Source of the DNA: Okeania sp. SIO1I7
GTDB taxonomy: Bacteria; Cyanobacteriota; Cyanobacteriia; Cyanobacteriales; Microcoleaceae
Length of the DNA stretch: 64,000 bases
Reading direction: 5' to 3'
NCBI GenBank assembly: GCA_010672585.1
Contig: JAAHGF010000031.1
Coordinates: 21,239 to 85,238, forward strand
Under the pieces are notes generated by a model. The model ran no database searches. It saw only the letters and a list, made by a program, of their open reading frames with translations, and had not been told where the DNA came from. Shown here piece by piece: positions 46,918 to 55,228 of this stretch (position 1 is the stretch's first letter; each line of letters opens with the position of its first letter). The position numbers and the translations under genes were made by a program.

Positions 46918-49668
46918 ATGATCAAAACTTCACTCAACAGAGCCACATCTTCATACCAACCTTTGTTGACAAAGGATAAAGGAAAAGCCAGTTTTCCAAA
47001 AATAGAACAACCAGTACAACCAAAGAGAGAATATTTGTCACCTGAGACTCTGGAAAAACAGGGATACAAGCAGCCCAAGGTAGGGGCAATGATAGAGAAT
47101 GTGATGGCTGCACAACTTGCGGGTATGAGCGATCAGCCTTCAACCAAAGATGAGGACTTTGGAAATCAATTAAGAGTGCCTCGCCCTTCTCAGTTAGGTA
47201 GTCAGACCATCCAGCCGAAGTTAACTGTAGGACGCCCCCCTTCATTGAGTGTAGGGGAATTGGGAAATCAATTAACAGCACCTCGCCCTTCTCAGTTAGG
47301 TAGTACGGTCATCCAGCCGAAGTTAACAGTAGGAAGACCTCCTTCAAGGAGTGTAGGAGAGTTGGGAAATCAATTAAGGGCACCTCGCCCTTCTCAGTTA
47401 GGTAGTATGGTCATCCAGCCGAAGTTAACTATAGGTGAACCGAATAATGTCTACGAGCAGGAGGCGGATAGGGTAGCTAGGAGGGTGGTGGATGAAATTA
47501 ATGCCCCTGCACCAGTACAACGTCACACAGGGGAAAAAGAGTTACAAATGAAACCCCAGTTAAGTGCCATCCAACTCAAAAGAATGACAGGAGTTAGGGA
47601 TTTTGGGTTTAGTCCAAAAGCATCGATGGTGCAAAGGGAAGGGATAGAAGAAGGTGTGTTATTTAGAAGGGTAGTGGTAAACAGAATGGATGGGTACCCA
47701 GGTGGGGCAGTTTCAGCAGATTCGACATTGGCGATCGCCCCTATCCAGGAGTCGGCAAGCACAGGCGATCGCCATAGGGAAGATGCAAACGCACCCGTCC
47801 AAAGGAAAGAAGCAACAACCCAAACACAACAGGGAAAGCTAGATATCCTCAAAACAGGAACTGAATATCTCTCTGGCTACAGGATGGATGCGGTAAGGAG
47901 ACAGCATGATCAAGGGAATGAATTCCCGTTACGTTTTCCGAAGCCCCAGTTACAGGCTAAACCAGCGATCGCCCCAATAAAGGCATCGGTGGCAAATAAT
48001 GTTGCTCAGAAGAAGACCAGTGGTACTTCTAGTTTTCAGTTTGTAGATAGTCGTCCTGAAGCTATTGCTCAAAGAAAACTGCAAGAGATGGCGAATAATA
48101 GCCCGCAAACTAAACAAGTAGACCATTTTCAAGCAAAGCCAGTAGATTATACAGCACCACAGCAGCAGTCCAGTCTGAAAAAAGCAAGCCCTGAGCCTGG
48201 TGGTCAGAAAAATAATACCGGCTTACCAGACAACTTAAAATCAGGAATTGAAAACCTCTCAGGATATTCAATGGATGATGTAAAAGTCCATTACAATTCT
48301 GATAAACCTGCTCAACTGAATGCCCATGCTTATGCACAAGGTACAGATATATATTTGGCATCAGGGCAAGAAAAGCACTTACCTCATGAAGCTTGGCATG
48401 TCGTTCAGCAGAAGCAAGCAAGGATTAAGCCTACCATGCAGATGAAGGGAGGTGTGCAAATAAATAATGACAAGGGATTGGAGAAAGAGGCGGATGTGAT
48501 GGGTAAAAAAGCTATTCAGGCCTTGGGTGAACCTAATTTATTAAACAATAGTTCGACTACATATTTTAACCAAAAGCCTGTTCAAAGGGTCGTTGTGGAT
48601 GATGTTGTGAATGATGAGAATAATCCCAAAGTTCTTCTTCTTCTGGATAAATTTAATAGGCAGGTGGAAAGTGTCCAGACAATTGCAGCATATATATTCA
48701 CCACAAGGTATAGAGAAAATGAACATGCCATCATGCCCAACTTTGATGATCTTTACGACGCCGTAGATAAGGTATATGAGAGTTCTATAGCCCCATTTGT
48801 TTTCAGTGAAGAACTTATTCCTATTTCACATGTTGCAGCCGAAACAACCAAAATTGCCCATCAAGAATGGCTAAAGGGAGTTGAGGGACAGGAAGTCCGT
48901 AAAAGTCTCCCTACTCATGAGGAACTGCAGGAAAAGACACCTCCCTTTTTTCAACACTATAATCTTTTTGATAACAATATGATTTGGCGGTGGACATCAA
49001 AACCTTCAACTGAACAAATATATACTGCATTGAAGGATGATAAAGGTACCAATATTACCAACAATGACATTATAAAGGTTGTTGCCGCTCATAGTGGTGG
49101 AAATGACAAAAGTAACCCTTATGTTAAAACGCTTTCCTTTGGACGTAACCCTGCAGCATTGATGGGAGTGGCTGCTTCAATTGGTGGCGATAAGCATGTC
49201 CTCAACATTATAGACAAAACAGAGTATCTATATGGCATTGACATTACATCACTGGCCTCGAAGGGAATCACGGCACATGCAGCGACTACCAGAATGATTA
49301 GCCTTTTTGAGAGCGAATATGTGCTTGTCAACACACCAGGCTTCCCTTCTTTCAGTCTAGATGAACTGGCCACCAAAAAGTACAAAAATCCATTTAAAGG
49401 GCGAGCAATCACCGAGATGTTGAATGATAATGAAAGAAGTATTATGCAAATAATAGAAAGAGAAATGGGCGTGGTAGAGCCAGAAACCGTAAACGAAGCA
49501 GAAGATATAGAAGTCAATTTTGCCCAACGGATACTAGACAATGCCAAAAAAGCCAAGAATGCAGCAAATCCCCTTAGTTCAGTAGTACGAGACAAAGAAA
49601 CTCTGGACCCTAATGTGGCCAAAAGAGCGCTGTCGGAGTTCAATCGAAGTCTGGGATTCAGAGTTTGA
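46918..49668 (+). CDS. eCIS-type effector, DUF4157, ADP-ribosyltransferase-like C-terminus (cassette 1)
   Basis: The 916-residue product is modular. Residues 1-80 are the shared N-terminal module ([40 protein letters not shown]). Three 34-residue repeats follow (GNQLxAPRPSQLGSxxIQPK), then GEPNNVYEQEADRVARRVV, a long Gln/Pro-rich linker with short QRK-type motifs, and DUF4157 at about 434-530 with HEAWH at 490-494 (an HExxH zinc-protease-like signature) and EKEADVMG after it. DUF4157 is the domain linked to toxins of extracellular contractile injection systems. The C-terminal 350 residues have the order expected for an R-S-E ADP-ribosyltransferase: Arg691 in MIWRWTSKPS, Ser740 in VKTLSFGRNP, Glu798-Ser-Glu800 in LFESEYVLV. 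That assignment is by motif order only. No immunity gene follows. Confidence 0.75.
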   Translation: MIKTSLNRATSSYQPLLTKDKGKASFPKIEQPVQPKREYLSPETLEKQGYKQPKVGAMIENVMAAQLAGMSDQPSTKDEDFGNQLRVPRPSQLGSQTIQPKLTVGRPPSLSVGELGNQLTAPRPSQLGSTVIQPKLTVGRPPSRSVGELGNQLRAPRPSQLGSMVIQPKLTIGEPNNVYEQEADRVARRVVDEINAPAPVQRHTGEKELQMKPQLSAIQLKRMTGVRDFGFSPKASMVQREGIEEGVLFRRVVVNRMDGYPGGAVSADSTLAIAPIQESASTGDRHREDANAPVQRKEATTQTQQGKLDILKTGTEYLSGYRMDAVRRQHDQGNEFPLRFPKPQLQAKPAIAPIKASVANNVAQKKTSGTSSFQFVDSRPEAIAQRKLQEMANNSPQTKQVDHFQAKPVDYTAPQQQSSLKKASPEPGGQKNNTGLPDNLKSGIENLSGYSMDDVKVHYNSDKPAQLNAHAYAQGTDIYLASGQEKHLPHEAWHVVQQKQARIKPTMQMKGGVQINNDKGLEKEADVMGKKAIQALGEPNLLNNSSTTYFNQKPVQRVVVDDVVNDENNPKVLLLLDKFNRQVESVQTIAAYIFTTRYRENEHAIMPNFDDLYDAVDKVYESSIAPFVFSEELIPISHVAAETTKIAHQEWLKGVEGQEVRKSLPTHEELQEKTPPFFQHYNLFDNNMIWRWTSKPSTEQIYTALKDDKGTNITNNDIIKVVAAHSGGNDKSNPYVKTLSFGRNPAALMGVAASIGGDKHVLNIIDKTEYLYGIDITSLASKGITAHAATTRMISLFESEYVLVNTPGFPSFSLDELATKKYKNPFKGRAITEMLNDNERSIMQIIEREMGVVEPETVNEAEDIEVNFAQRILDNAKKAKNAANPLSSVVRDKETLDPNVAKRALSEFNRSLGFRV

Positions 49669-49684
49669 TCCCCCCTAGCTCCCC

Positions 49685-49791
49685 TTACAGCGGTTTTCAT
49701 GTGGGTAGACCACAGTAGGGGCGAACGGCCGTTCGCCCCTACAGGGTTTTAGCTATGATGATGTAGTTCATCAATCTGAAAAGCGCTGTAA
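49685..49791. repeat. Family-C palindromic element
   Basis: Begins TTACAGCGGTTTTCAT and ends TGAAAAGCGCTGTAA. The centre is a perfect 28-bp palindrome (49715-49742) whose left arm is GTAGGGGCGAACGG. The arm sequence differs from that of the copy at 34803 but pairing is fully retained. Confidence 0.85.
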
Positions 49792-50060
49792 AAAGGGCAG
49801 GGCTGTTTCATTCTTGGTTAAGACAGAAGGGGAGCAGGGGAGCTCTTAGCAGGGGAGAATTTTCCACGCTAAACCCCTTGATTTTCCCCAAATTTATCAA
49901 TTATTCTTAAAGGTTAATTAACGAATTGTTGTTATTTGAGGGAATTGAACCAGATATTTAGACAGAGTTTAATGACACTTATCGGCTGAAAAATCGGCAA
50001 ATTTTGGCTAATTTATCTATTTTATGTGCCTCTAGTCTCTCGTTATCCTTAAATTGTTAA

Positions 50061-50225
50061 CTCACGATACAAGGTGGACTCGCAGCCGCTCAAAATGGCA
50101 ATGTTCAGGAAATCATGGATCTGATCAAAAAAGAAGATAAGAAATTCGTTGTCTTCAAATCGAAGCAAATGGCTATATCTCGAACTGGCGAAGTTTTTAC
50201 CGACTTCAAAATTCCAACAAAATAG
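50061..50225 (+). pseudogene. Orphan C-terminal fragment, possibly a displaced toxin end
   Basis: A 54-codon frame without a start codon reads LTIQGGLAAAQNGNVQEIMD, then LIKKEDKKFVVFKSKQMAIS, and ends GEVFTDFKIPTK. It is protein-like and better balanced in base composition than its surroundings. It lies between two effector genes, where loose C-terminal toxin pieces would be expected if cassettes recombine. I do not recognise its family. Confidence 0.4.
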
Positions 50226-50318
50226 TGCGATCGCGACTTTTAGGGGGCGTTAATGAAATGAAACGCACCTTCTTAATATTAACATTCGGTGTGTGACACC
50301 AGGCTAACACTTAGTTAG

Positions 50319-50347
50319 TTGACAACTTACCTCATTACCCTTATTAT
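50319..50347 (+). promoter_or_regulatory. Cassette-2 promoter core
   Basis: TTGACA (50319-50324), a 17-bp spacer (ACTTACCTCATTACCCT) and TATTAT (50342-50347). It aligns with the promoters of cassettes 3 and 4, but a 108-bp palindrome-ended element now separates it from the shared leader. Confidence 0.7.
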
Positions 50348-50350
50348 GCT

Positions 50351-50458
50351 TATAGCAGTTTTCATGTTTCATAGAATACATAGATTTTGGCTTAAATGCA
50401 GAAGGCAGAAGGCAGCTATGCTGAAGCTTTGTAGTCTAACTTTGTGAAAACTGCTATA
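50351..50458. repeat. Mini-element in the cassette-2 leader (TATAGCAGTTTTCA ends)
   Basis: 108 bp bounded by TATAGCAGTTTTCA and TGAAAACTGCTATA, a perfect 14-bp inverted repeat. In cassettes 1, 3 and 4 the promoter runs straight into AAATTTAGTATAGCAATT. Here this element sits exactly between, so it was inserted into the transcribed leader. Confidence 0.8.
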
Positions 50459-50492
50459 AATTTAGTATAGCAATTAAATAAAGCAGTCGGTT

Positions 50493-52052
50493 ATGATTAA
50501 AACTTCACTCAACAGAGCCACATCTTCATACCAACAGTTGTTAACAAAGGATAAAGGAAAAGCCAGTTTTCCTAAAACAGAACAACCAGTACAACCAAAC
50601 AGAGAATATATCTCACCCGAAACTCTTGAATTACAGGGATACAAGCAGCCCAAGCTAGGGGCAATGGTAGAGAATGTGATGGCTGCACAACTTGCGGGTA
50701 TGAGCGATCAGCCTTCAACGAAGGATGAGGACTTTGGAAATCAATTAAGAGCACCTCGCCCTTCTAAGTTAGGTAGTATAGCTATCCAGCCGAAGTTAAC
50801 TGTAGGACGACCCCCTTCAAGGAATGTCGGGGAGTTAGGAAATCAATTAAGAGCACCTCGCCCAGATAAGTTAGGTAGTATGGTCATCCAGCCGAAGTTA
50901 ACTGTAGGACGACCCCCTTCAAGGAATGTCGGGGAGTTGGGAAATCAATTAAGAGCACCTCGCCCAGATAAGTTAGGTAGCATGAGCATCCAGCCGAAGT
51001 TAACTATAGGAGGACCCCCTTCATTCTGGAAATCTGCGATCGCAAAGGAGCGGGTGTCGGAAACAGAAGGTGGGAGCAAAGCGCTGCTGCAAGCAGATAG
51101 CACTCAAGAAACGTCCTCAGCACCCATCCAAGCAAAAGTTGCAGAAACCGCGAACAAAACAGGTTTACCAGATCGCCTCAAAACGGGCATTGAAAACCTC
51201 TCTGGTTATTCCATGGATGATGTGAAAGTCCATTACAATTCTAATAAACCAAGTCAATTACAGGCACATGCTTATGCACAAGGAACGGATATTCATATTG
51301 CTCCAGGACAAGAAAAACATCTACCTCATGAAGCTTGGCATGTAGTGCAACAAAAGCAAGGTAGAGTGAAGCCCACGATGCAGGCCAAAGGCGTTGCGAT
51401 TAATGATGACCGTGCTTTGGAACGGGAGGCCGACCTGATGGGGGTGAAAGCGTCCAATTATAAACTTTTGGAAGGCCGACCTGAAGCTATTGCTCAAATC
51501 AAACGGCAAGAGATGGCAAATAATAGCCAACAGGTGTTCCAGCCAATAGCTCAACAAAAAAAGCAGAGTAACGTAGTACAGCTAGCAACCGTTCGCGTTG
51601 GTTTCGACGGTACCCCGACACAGAGCATGTTTGCAGGTCCTGGTGATGATCTCACGACTAATGGACTAGGCAATTGCATAGCCATAGTTGCATATCACAG
51701 GGGTGTACCGTCACAAGGAGCAGTAATGAGGCACTATGACTCAGCACAGGCATTTGTAAATTTAGTTCCCGATCCAGTTAGTGGTGGGAATGCGTTCACG
51801 TTCAGCGCAGCCCAAATCGGAGCAATTGGAGCAGCCACGGCCGCACAACTTGTGAATAATGTTCCAGCTGCTGCTGGAAACATAGGATTTGCAGTTGCTT
51901 TAGGTGGTGTGTGGAGCGATATTGATCAAAATACTGCATTGTGGCAATCTCGCTTCAACCTGATTAACGCTGTCATTGAAGGGATTGGAGTTGAACCAAT
52001 CATTGCAGCGGCCACTGTCAACTTTGACGTCAATACCAGCACATTGACATAG
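50493..52052 (+). CDS. eCIS-type effector, DUF4157, deamidase-like C-terminus (cassette 2)
   Basis: 519 residues. It has the N-terminal module (about 1-80), three 34-residue repeats (variant PRPDKLGS in two), and a linker ending [21 protein letters not shown]4157 follows at about 220-320 ([25 protein letters not shown] at 279-283; LEREADLMG), then the [17 protein letters not shown] motif. The last 160 residues contain [17 protein letters not shown] with Cys395 and MRHYDSA with His414. A cysteine in a G-x-C strand with a histidine 19 residues on is the layout of CheD/CNF-type glutamine deamidases; CNF-like deamidases are known payloads of Photorhabdus virulence cassettes. This remains an inference. 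GC content rises visibly after about 51590, suggesting that the toxin end was acquired. Confidence 0.75.
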   Translation: MIKTSLNRATSSYQQLLTKDKGKASFPKTEQPVQPNREYISPETLELQGYKQPKLGAMVENVMAAQLAGMSDQPSTKDEDFGNQLRAPRPSKLGSIAIQPKLTVGRPPSRNVGELGNQLRAPRPDKLGSMVIQPKLTVGRPPSRNVGELGNQLRAPRPDKLGSMSIQPKLTIGGPPSFWKSAIAKERVSETEGGSKALLQADSTQETSSAPIQAKVAETANKTGLPDRLKTGIENLSGYSMDDVKVHYNSNKPSQLQAHAYAQGTDIHIAPGQEKHLPHEAWHVVQQKQGRVKPTMQAKGVAINDDRALEREADLMGVKASNYKLLEGRPEAIAQIKRQEMANNSQQVFQPIAQQKKQSNVVQLATVRVGFDGTPTQSMFAGPGDDLTTNGLGNCIAIVAYHRGVPSQGAVMRHYDSAQAFVNLVPDPVSGGNAFTFSAAQIGAIGAATAAQLVNNVPAAAGNIGFAVALGGVWSDIDQNTALWQSRFNLINAVIEGIGVEPIIAAATVNFDVNTSTLT

Positions 52053-52747
52053 TGCGTTCATAGCTCTTGTAGGGTGTGTTGAAGAAGGAGACAGGAGACA
52101 GCAATCTTTGTTTGTGGGGATTCAACCCCAACCAATTGAAGACGCCGTGCAGACGGCAGGGATGTTTTACAAATAATGAACTCCTGAGTTCTGACTTCTG
52201 ACTCCTAACTTCTAGCCGAAGGCTTGTTAACAAGGCAAACGCATCTAATAAGGAAGTAATCTTTGTTCTAGTTCTTTTTCTGTTGCAATTAATATTTTTA
52301 ACCAGTAATTGGTCTCTCTAGCTTCCTTGAGATAAATATTCATTTTAGAGACTGTTTGTAAAAGGAATATTAAATCCAGGCGTAGGGTGGGTTAGGCGGC
52401 AATAACAGGGTGAGCAAATGGACATGAATCCAGATAATACGGACAAACATTGAAATTTTGCCCATCTTACCCCACTCTACTATTCACCTACTTGATCTGA
52501 CAAATCTCGAAAATCTGGAACATATGGTAAATTATTCCCACAATAACATCCCCAATCATATCCATACCTGCCTCGTTCCACCCATTGATGGAAACTGGAA
52601 TATTTCCACAAATGGGGACAAGAAACTATCCTATAACTCTATAATAATATAAACATAGCGAGGAAATATTTATTGCCGACTGATAAGCAAAAAGATACTG
52701 TTATCTTTGTCTGTTAACTGCTTTCCAATCTTTTACAGCCAATTTGG
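52053..52747. other. Gap with first copy of a ~190-bp duplication
   Basis: Contains short GAGACAGGAGACAG runs and, from about 52425 to 52630, a segment duplicated at about 53100-53310 (ACGGACAAACATTGAAATTT; CATATGGTAAATTATTCCCA; CATATCCATACCTGCCTCGT). On the minus strand this copy reads WVERGRYGYDWGCYCGNNLP, with the upstream frame broken, so it is a decayed version of the small protein at 53166-53321. Confidence 0.6.
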
Positions 52748-52867
52748 ATGTTTAGATACGATTCTCTGTATAAATACATTTTCATAATAGCTGGTAGAGA
52801 AGAAAATTTAGAAATTACTATTCTTGAAAATGGAATCTGGGAGTTTAACCAAAATGATGAAACCTGA
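52748..52867 (+). pseudogene. DUF6888-like protein, 5' part missing
   Basis: In frame from about 52718 (after a stop), with ATG at 52748, it reads LLSNLLQPIWMFRYDSLYKY, IFIIAGREENLEITILENGI, WEFNQNDET. This is the C-terminal two thirds of short cyanobacterial proteins that pair with DUF6887 genes. Its stop overlaps the start of the next gene by 14 bp, which is the usual coupling. No start codon is seen for the missing N-terminal 20-30 residues. Confidence 0.5.
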
Positions 52868-53054
52868 TTTTACCAAAATGACTCGTAAGGAATTAAAAAA
52901 ATATATCTTGTCTCATCCGACAGATGATGAAGCAATCCGAGAATTATTTATTAATCGGAGAAATCCTAATGTTCAAGTTTTCCCGTATCCTAACAATATG
53001 CCTTATGCAGAAATTGAAGCGATGTTAAAATCTAAGTTGAATCTAGATCCATAA
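52854..53054 (+). CDS. DUF6887-like small protein
   Basis: 66 residues from ATG 52854: MMKPDFTKMTRKELKKYILS, HPTDDEAIRELFINR and a Pro/Asn-rich end. The MKPDFTKMTRKELKxYxLxH start is typical of a small cyanobacterial family often found beside DUF6888 proteins. Pairing and overlap recall a two-gene toxin-antitoxin-like unit, but no biochemical function is known to me. Confidence 0.65.
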   Translation: MMKPDFTKMTRKELKKYILSHPTDDEAIRELFINRRNPNVQVFPYPNNMPYAEIEAMLKSKLNLDP

Positions 53055-53165
53055 TGGCATGATTGCTGAAGGAAAAGTGCGATCGCTCTTGTACGGTAGG
53101 CAAATGGAAATGAATCAAGATAATACGGACAAACATTGAAATTTTGCCCACCTTACCCCACTCTA

Positions 53166-53321
53166 CTATTCGCCTACTTTATCTGACAAATCTCGAAAAT
53201 CTGGAACATATGGTAAATTATTCCCACAACAACATCCCCAATCATATCCATACCTGCCTCGTTCCACCCAATTGATGAAAACTGGAATAATTCCACAAAT
53301 GGGGACAAGAAACCAAACCAT
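53166..53321 (-). CDS. Possible small membrane protein
   Basis: From ATG 53319-53321 the frame reads MVWFLVPICGIIPVFINWVE, RGRYGYDWGCCCGNNLPYVP, DFRDLSDKVGE. One hydrophobic helix is followed by a Cys-rich GCCCG segment. A decayed duplicate lies at about 52477-52630. It could be a genuine short gene or part of a dispersed repeat. Confidence 0.35.
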   Translation of the reverse strand: MVWFLVPICGIIPVFINWVERGRYGYDWGCCCGNNLPYVPDFRDLSDKVGE

Positions 53322-53598
53322 ATTTAACAGTGCGATCGCTTTTTTTTGAGAATTGAGAATTGAGAATTGAGAATTAATTTTTAGTTTTGGTATTTTTAAT
53401 GATTGCATGAAGAATAGAAATTAATTCATTAGCGCGAACGCGACTTGTAGTGGAGTGTTTCATCTAAAATAGTGCGTTAGAATTGTCATTGCGTTAGCGT
53501 AGCTTTGCGATAGCAAACGACAGTGTTTGCAGAGCATGACCTTAGGAAAGCAATCTCTAGTAGATTTCCTATTGCATCATTTTAGCTGAAACAGTCCA

Positions 53599-53836
53599 GT
53601 AGTGGACCGACACACCTTAAATGGTGCATTAGATGGGAGATGGGGGGATGGGGAGATGGGGGGATGGGGAGATCAAGACACCTAGTGCCGCTACGCGGAA
53701 GTCAGAAGTCAGAATTCAGAAGTCAGAAGTATTAATTGGTAAGGCTTTTAGGATTTTGTAACTGGTCAGTTATTTCCGCCATTCTGCACTAGAAACAAAA
53801 ATCTATTGCACAGTTTTAGCTGTGTCGGTCCAGTAG
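53599..53836. repeat. Family-D mini-element, copy 2
   Basis: Begins GTAGTGGACCGACACACCTT and ends GCTGTGTCGGTCCAGTAG, an inverted repeat. It shares TTAAATGGTGCATT and AAAAATCTATTGCACAGTTT with the copy at 46443-46569 but has an extra internal segment of about 100 bp with G-rich and GTCAGAAGTCAG iterations. Confidence 0.7.
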
Positions 53837-53842
53837 GGTGCG

Positions 53843-53948
53843 TTACAGCGCTTTTCAAATTGATAAACCACATTGCCACAACCAAAACCCTGTAAGGGCG
53901 AATGCCATTCGCCCCTACTGTGGTCTACTGAAATGAAAACCGCTGTAA
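53843..53948. repeat. Family-C palindromic element
   Basis: Runs from TTACAGCGCTTTTCA to GAAAACCGCTGTAA, in the opposite orientation to the copies at 34803 and 49685. The central palindrome (53892-53918) has arms GTAAGGGCGAAT and ATTCGCCCCTAC with one mismatch. Confidence 0.8.
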
Positions 53949-54011
53949 TGAAATGAAACACACCTTCATTAATATTAACATTCGGTGTGTGACGCCAAGG
54001 CTAACACTTAG

Positions 54012-54079
54012 TTGACAACTTACGTCATCACTCTTATGATGTTTAAATTTAGTATAGCAATTAAATAGAGCAGTCTGTT
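54012..54079 (+). promoter_or_regulatory. Cassette-3 promoter and leader
   Basis: TTGACA (54012-54017), a 17-bp spacer (ACTTACGTCATCACTCT) and TATGAT (54035-54040), with 39 bases of shared leader to ATG 54080. It is nearly a textbook sigma-70 promoter. Confidence 0.8.
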
Positions 54080-55228
54080 ATGACCAAAACTTCACTCAAC
54101 AAAGCCACATCTTCATATCAACCGTTGACAAAGGATAAAGGAAAAGGCAGTTTTCCAAAAACAGAACAACCAGTACAACCAAATAGAGAATATACCTCAC
54201 CCGAAACTCTTGAATTACAGGGATATAAGCAGCCCAAGCTAGGGGCAATGGTAGAGAATGTGATGGCTGCACAACTTGCGGGTATGAGCGATCGGCCTTC
54301 AACGAAAGATGAGGACTTTGGAAATCAATTAAGAGCACCTCGCCCTTCTCAGTTAGGTAGCATGGCTATCCAACCGAAGTTAACTGTAGGACGACCCCCT
54401 TCAAGGAGTGTAGGGGAGTTGGGAAATCAATTAAGAGCTCCTCGCTCATCTCAGTTAGGTAGTATGGTCATCCAACCGAAGTTAACTGTAGGACGACCCC
54501 CTTTAAGGAATGTAGGGAAGTTGGGAAATCAATTAAGAGCACCTCGCCCTTCTCAGTTAGGTAGTATGGCTATCCAGCCAAAGTTAACTATAGGAGAACC
54601 TAATGATGTCTACGAGCAGGAGGCGGATACAGGCGATCGCACTGCCGATCATAACTCTATTTCAGAAACTATTCAGAGTGAAGTATTACAGCGTGTAATT
54701 TCTAATGAGACTTATAACGCACCAAGTTATGCCCAAGTTGATTTGAAGGCTCCTTTAAAAGATGGTAAAGCTGCTGATTCAAGTGTCTATCCCCCTGGTT
54801 GGTGTGAAGACCCAAATACGACTTATAACCCTAGTAATCATGGAAGTAAAAAGCCTCAACACCATCAAAGGGGACATCTTATTGGAAAACAATTTGGGGC
54901 TACTACTGGAGGCGCAAAAAATCTTGTAACACTTACAGATGCTACAAATGGGGCCGATATGCAATATGAAGAAGATGGTTTAAAACAACATATTAATGCA
55001 AATCCTACTCACACCTTCAGATATAAGGTGACTCCTATATATAAGAAAAAACATTTGTTTCACTTAGGGAAAGTTGACCCCACATTGAAAAACCATGTAT
55101 ACCTGAAGGCTGGACCAGGAAAGGCTCCGTCAGATATAAAAATGGAAACTACTGATTTAACCACAGGGACAATAATTCAAAATGAAGAAGTCACTAACGG
55201 ATTAATGTATCCACAGCATTTATATTAA
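54080..55228 (+). CDS. eCIS-type effector front end fused to RGH-type nuclease, no DUF4157 (cassette 3)
   Basis: 382 residues. The shared N-terminal module and three 34-residue repeats end in LTIGEPNDVYEQEADTGDRT, where the DUF4157 preamble is cut short. The DUF4157 core is absent. The C-terminal 190 residues carry KKPQHHQRGHLIGKQFGATT with His266 in the R-G-H triplet, then GGAKNLVTLTDATNGADMQY and YEEDGLKQHI. RGH with a downstream asparagine in an NxxNxxxM/E context is the signature of DNA/RNA non-specific (beta-beta-alpha metal) nucleases. It probably degrades nucleic acid in the target cell. No immunity protein is adjacent. The junction suggests replacement of the end of a standard cassette by recombination or deletion. 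Confidence 0.75.
   Translation: MTKTSLNKATSSYQPLTKDKGKGSFPKTEQPVQPNREYTSPETLELQGYKQPKLGAMVENVMAAQLAGMSDRPSTKDEDFGNQLRAPRPSQLGSMAIQPKLTVGRPPSRSVGELGNQLRAPRSSQLGSMVIQPKLTVGRPPLRNVGKLGNQLRAPRPSQLGSMAIQPKLTIGEPNDVYEQEADTGDRTADHNSISETIQSEVLQRVISNETYNAPSYAQVDLKAPLKDGKAADSSVYPPGWCEDPNTTYNPSNHGSKKPQHHQRGHLIGKQFGATTGGAKNLVTLTDATNGADMQYEEDGLKQHINANPTHTFRYKVTPIYKKKHLFHLGKVDPTLKNHVYLKAGPGKAPSDIKMETTDLTTGTIIQNEEVTNGLMYPQHLY

Larger units (their letters stand above)
49669..50318. other. Gap between cassettes 1 and 2
   Basis: Holds a family-C element (49685-49791), unremarkable AT-rich DNA, an orphan 54-codon frame (50061-50225), and, from about 50250, the upstream part of the conserved promoter region (AATATTAACATTCGGTGTGT, TAACACTTAGTTAGTTGACA) shared with cassettes 3 and 4. 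Confidence 0.65.
53322..54011. other. Mini-element cluster before cassette 3
   Basis: Contains a GAGAATTGAGAATTGAGAAT run near 53350, a solo family-D end near 53575, a full family-D element (53599-53836), an AGATGGGGGGATGGGGAGAT run, and a family-C element (53843-53948). From about 53950 the conserved cassette upstream region begins (AATATTAACATTCGGTGTGT). Confidence 0.7.

Noticed and set aside
46934..47281. Minus-strand frames opposite the N-terminal modules (also near 50572, 54096, 55907)
   Set aside because: They recur only because the coding strand is repeated; starts and ends differ in each cassette.
49119..49700. 193-codon frame opposite the end of cassette 1
   Set aside because: Lies opposite conserved ADP-ribosyltransferase-like sequence and has no recognisable features. 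An antisense immunity gene was considered but there is no parallel in the other cassettes.
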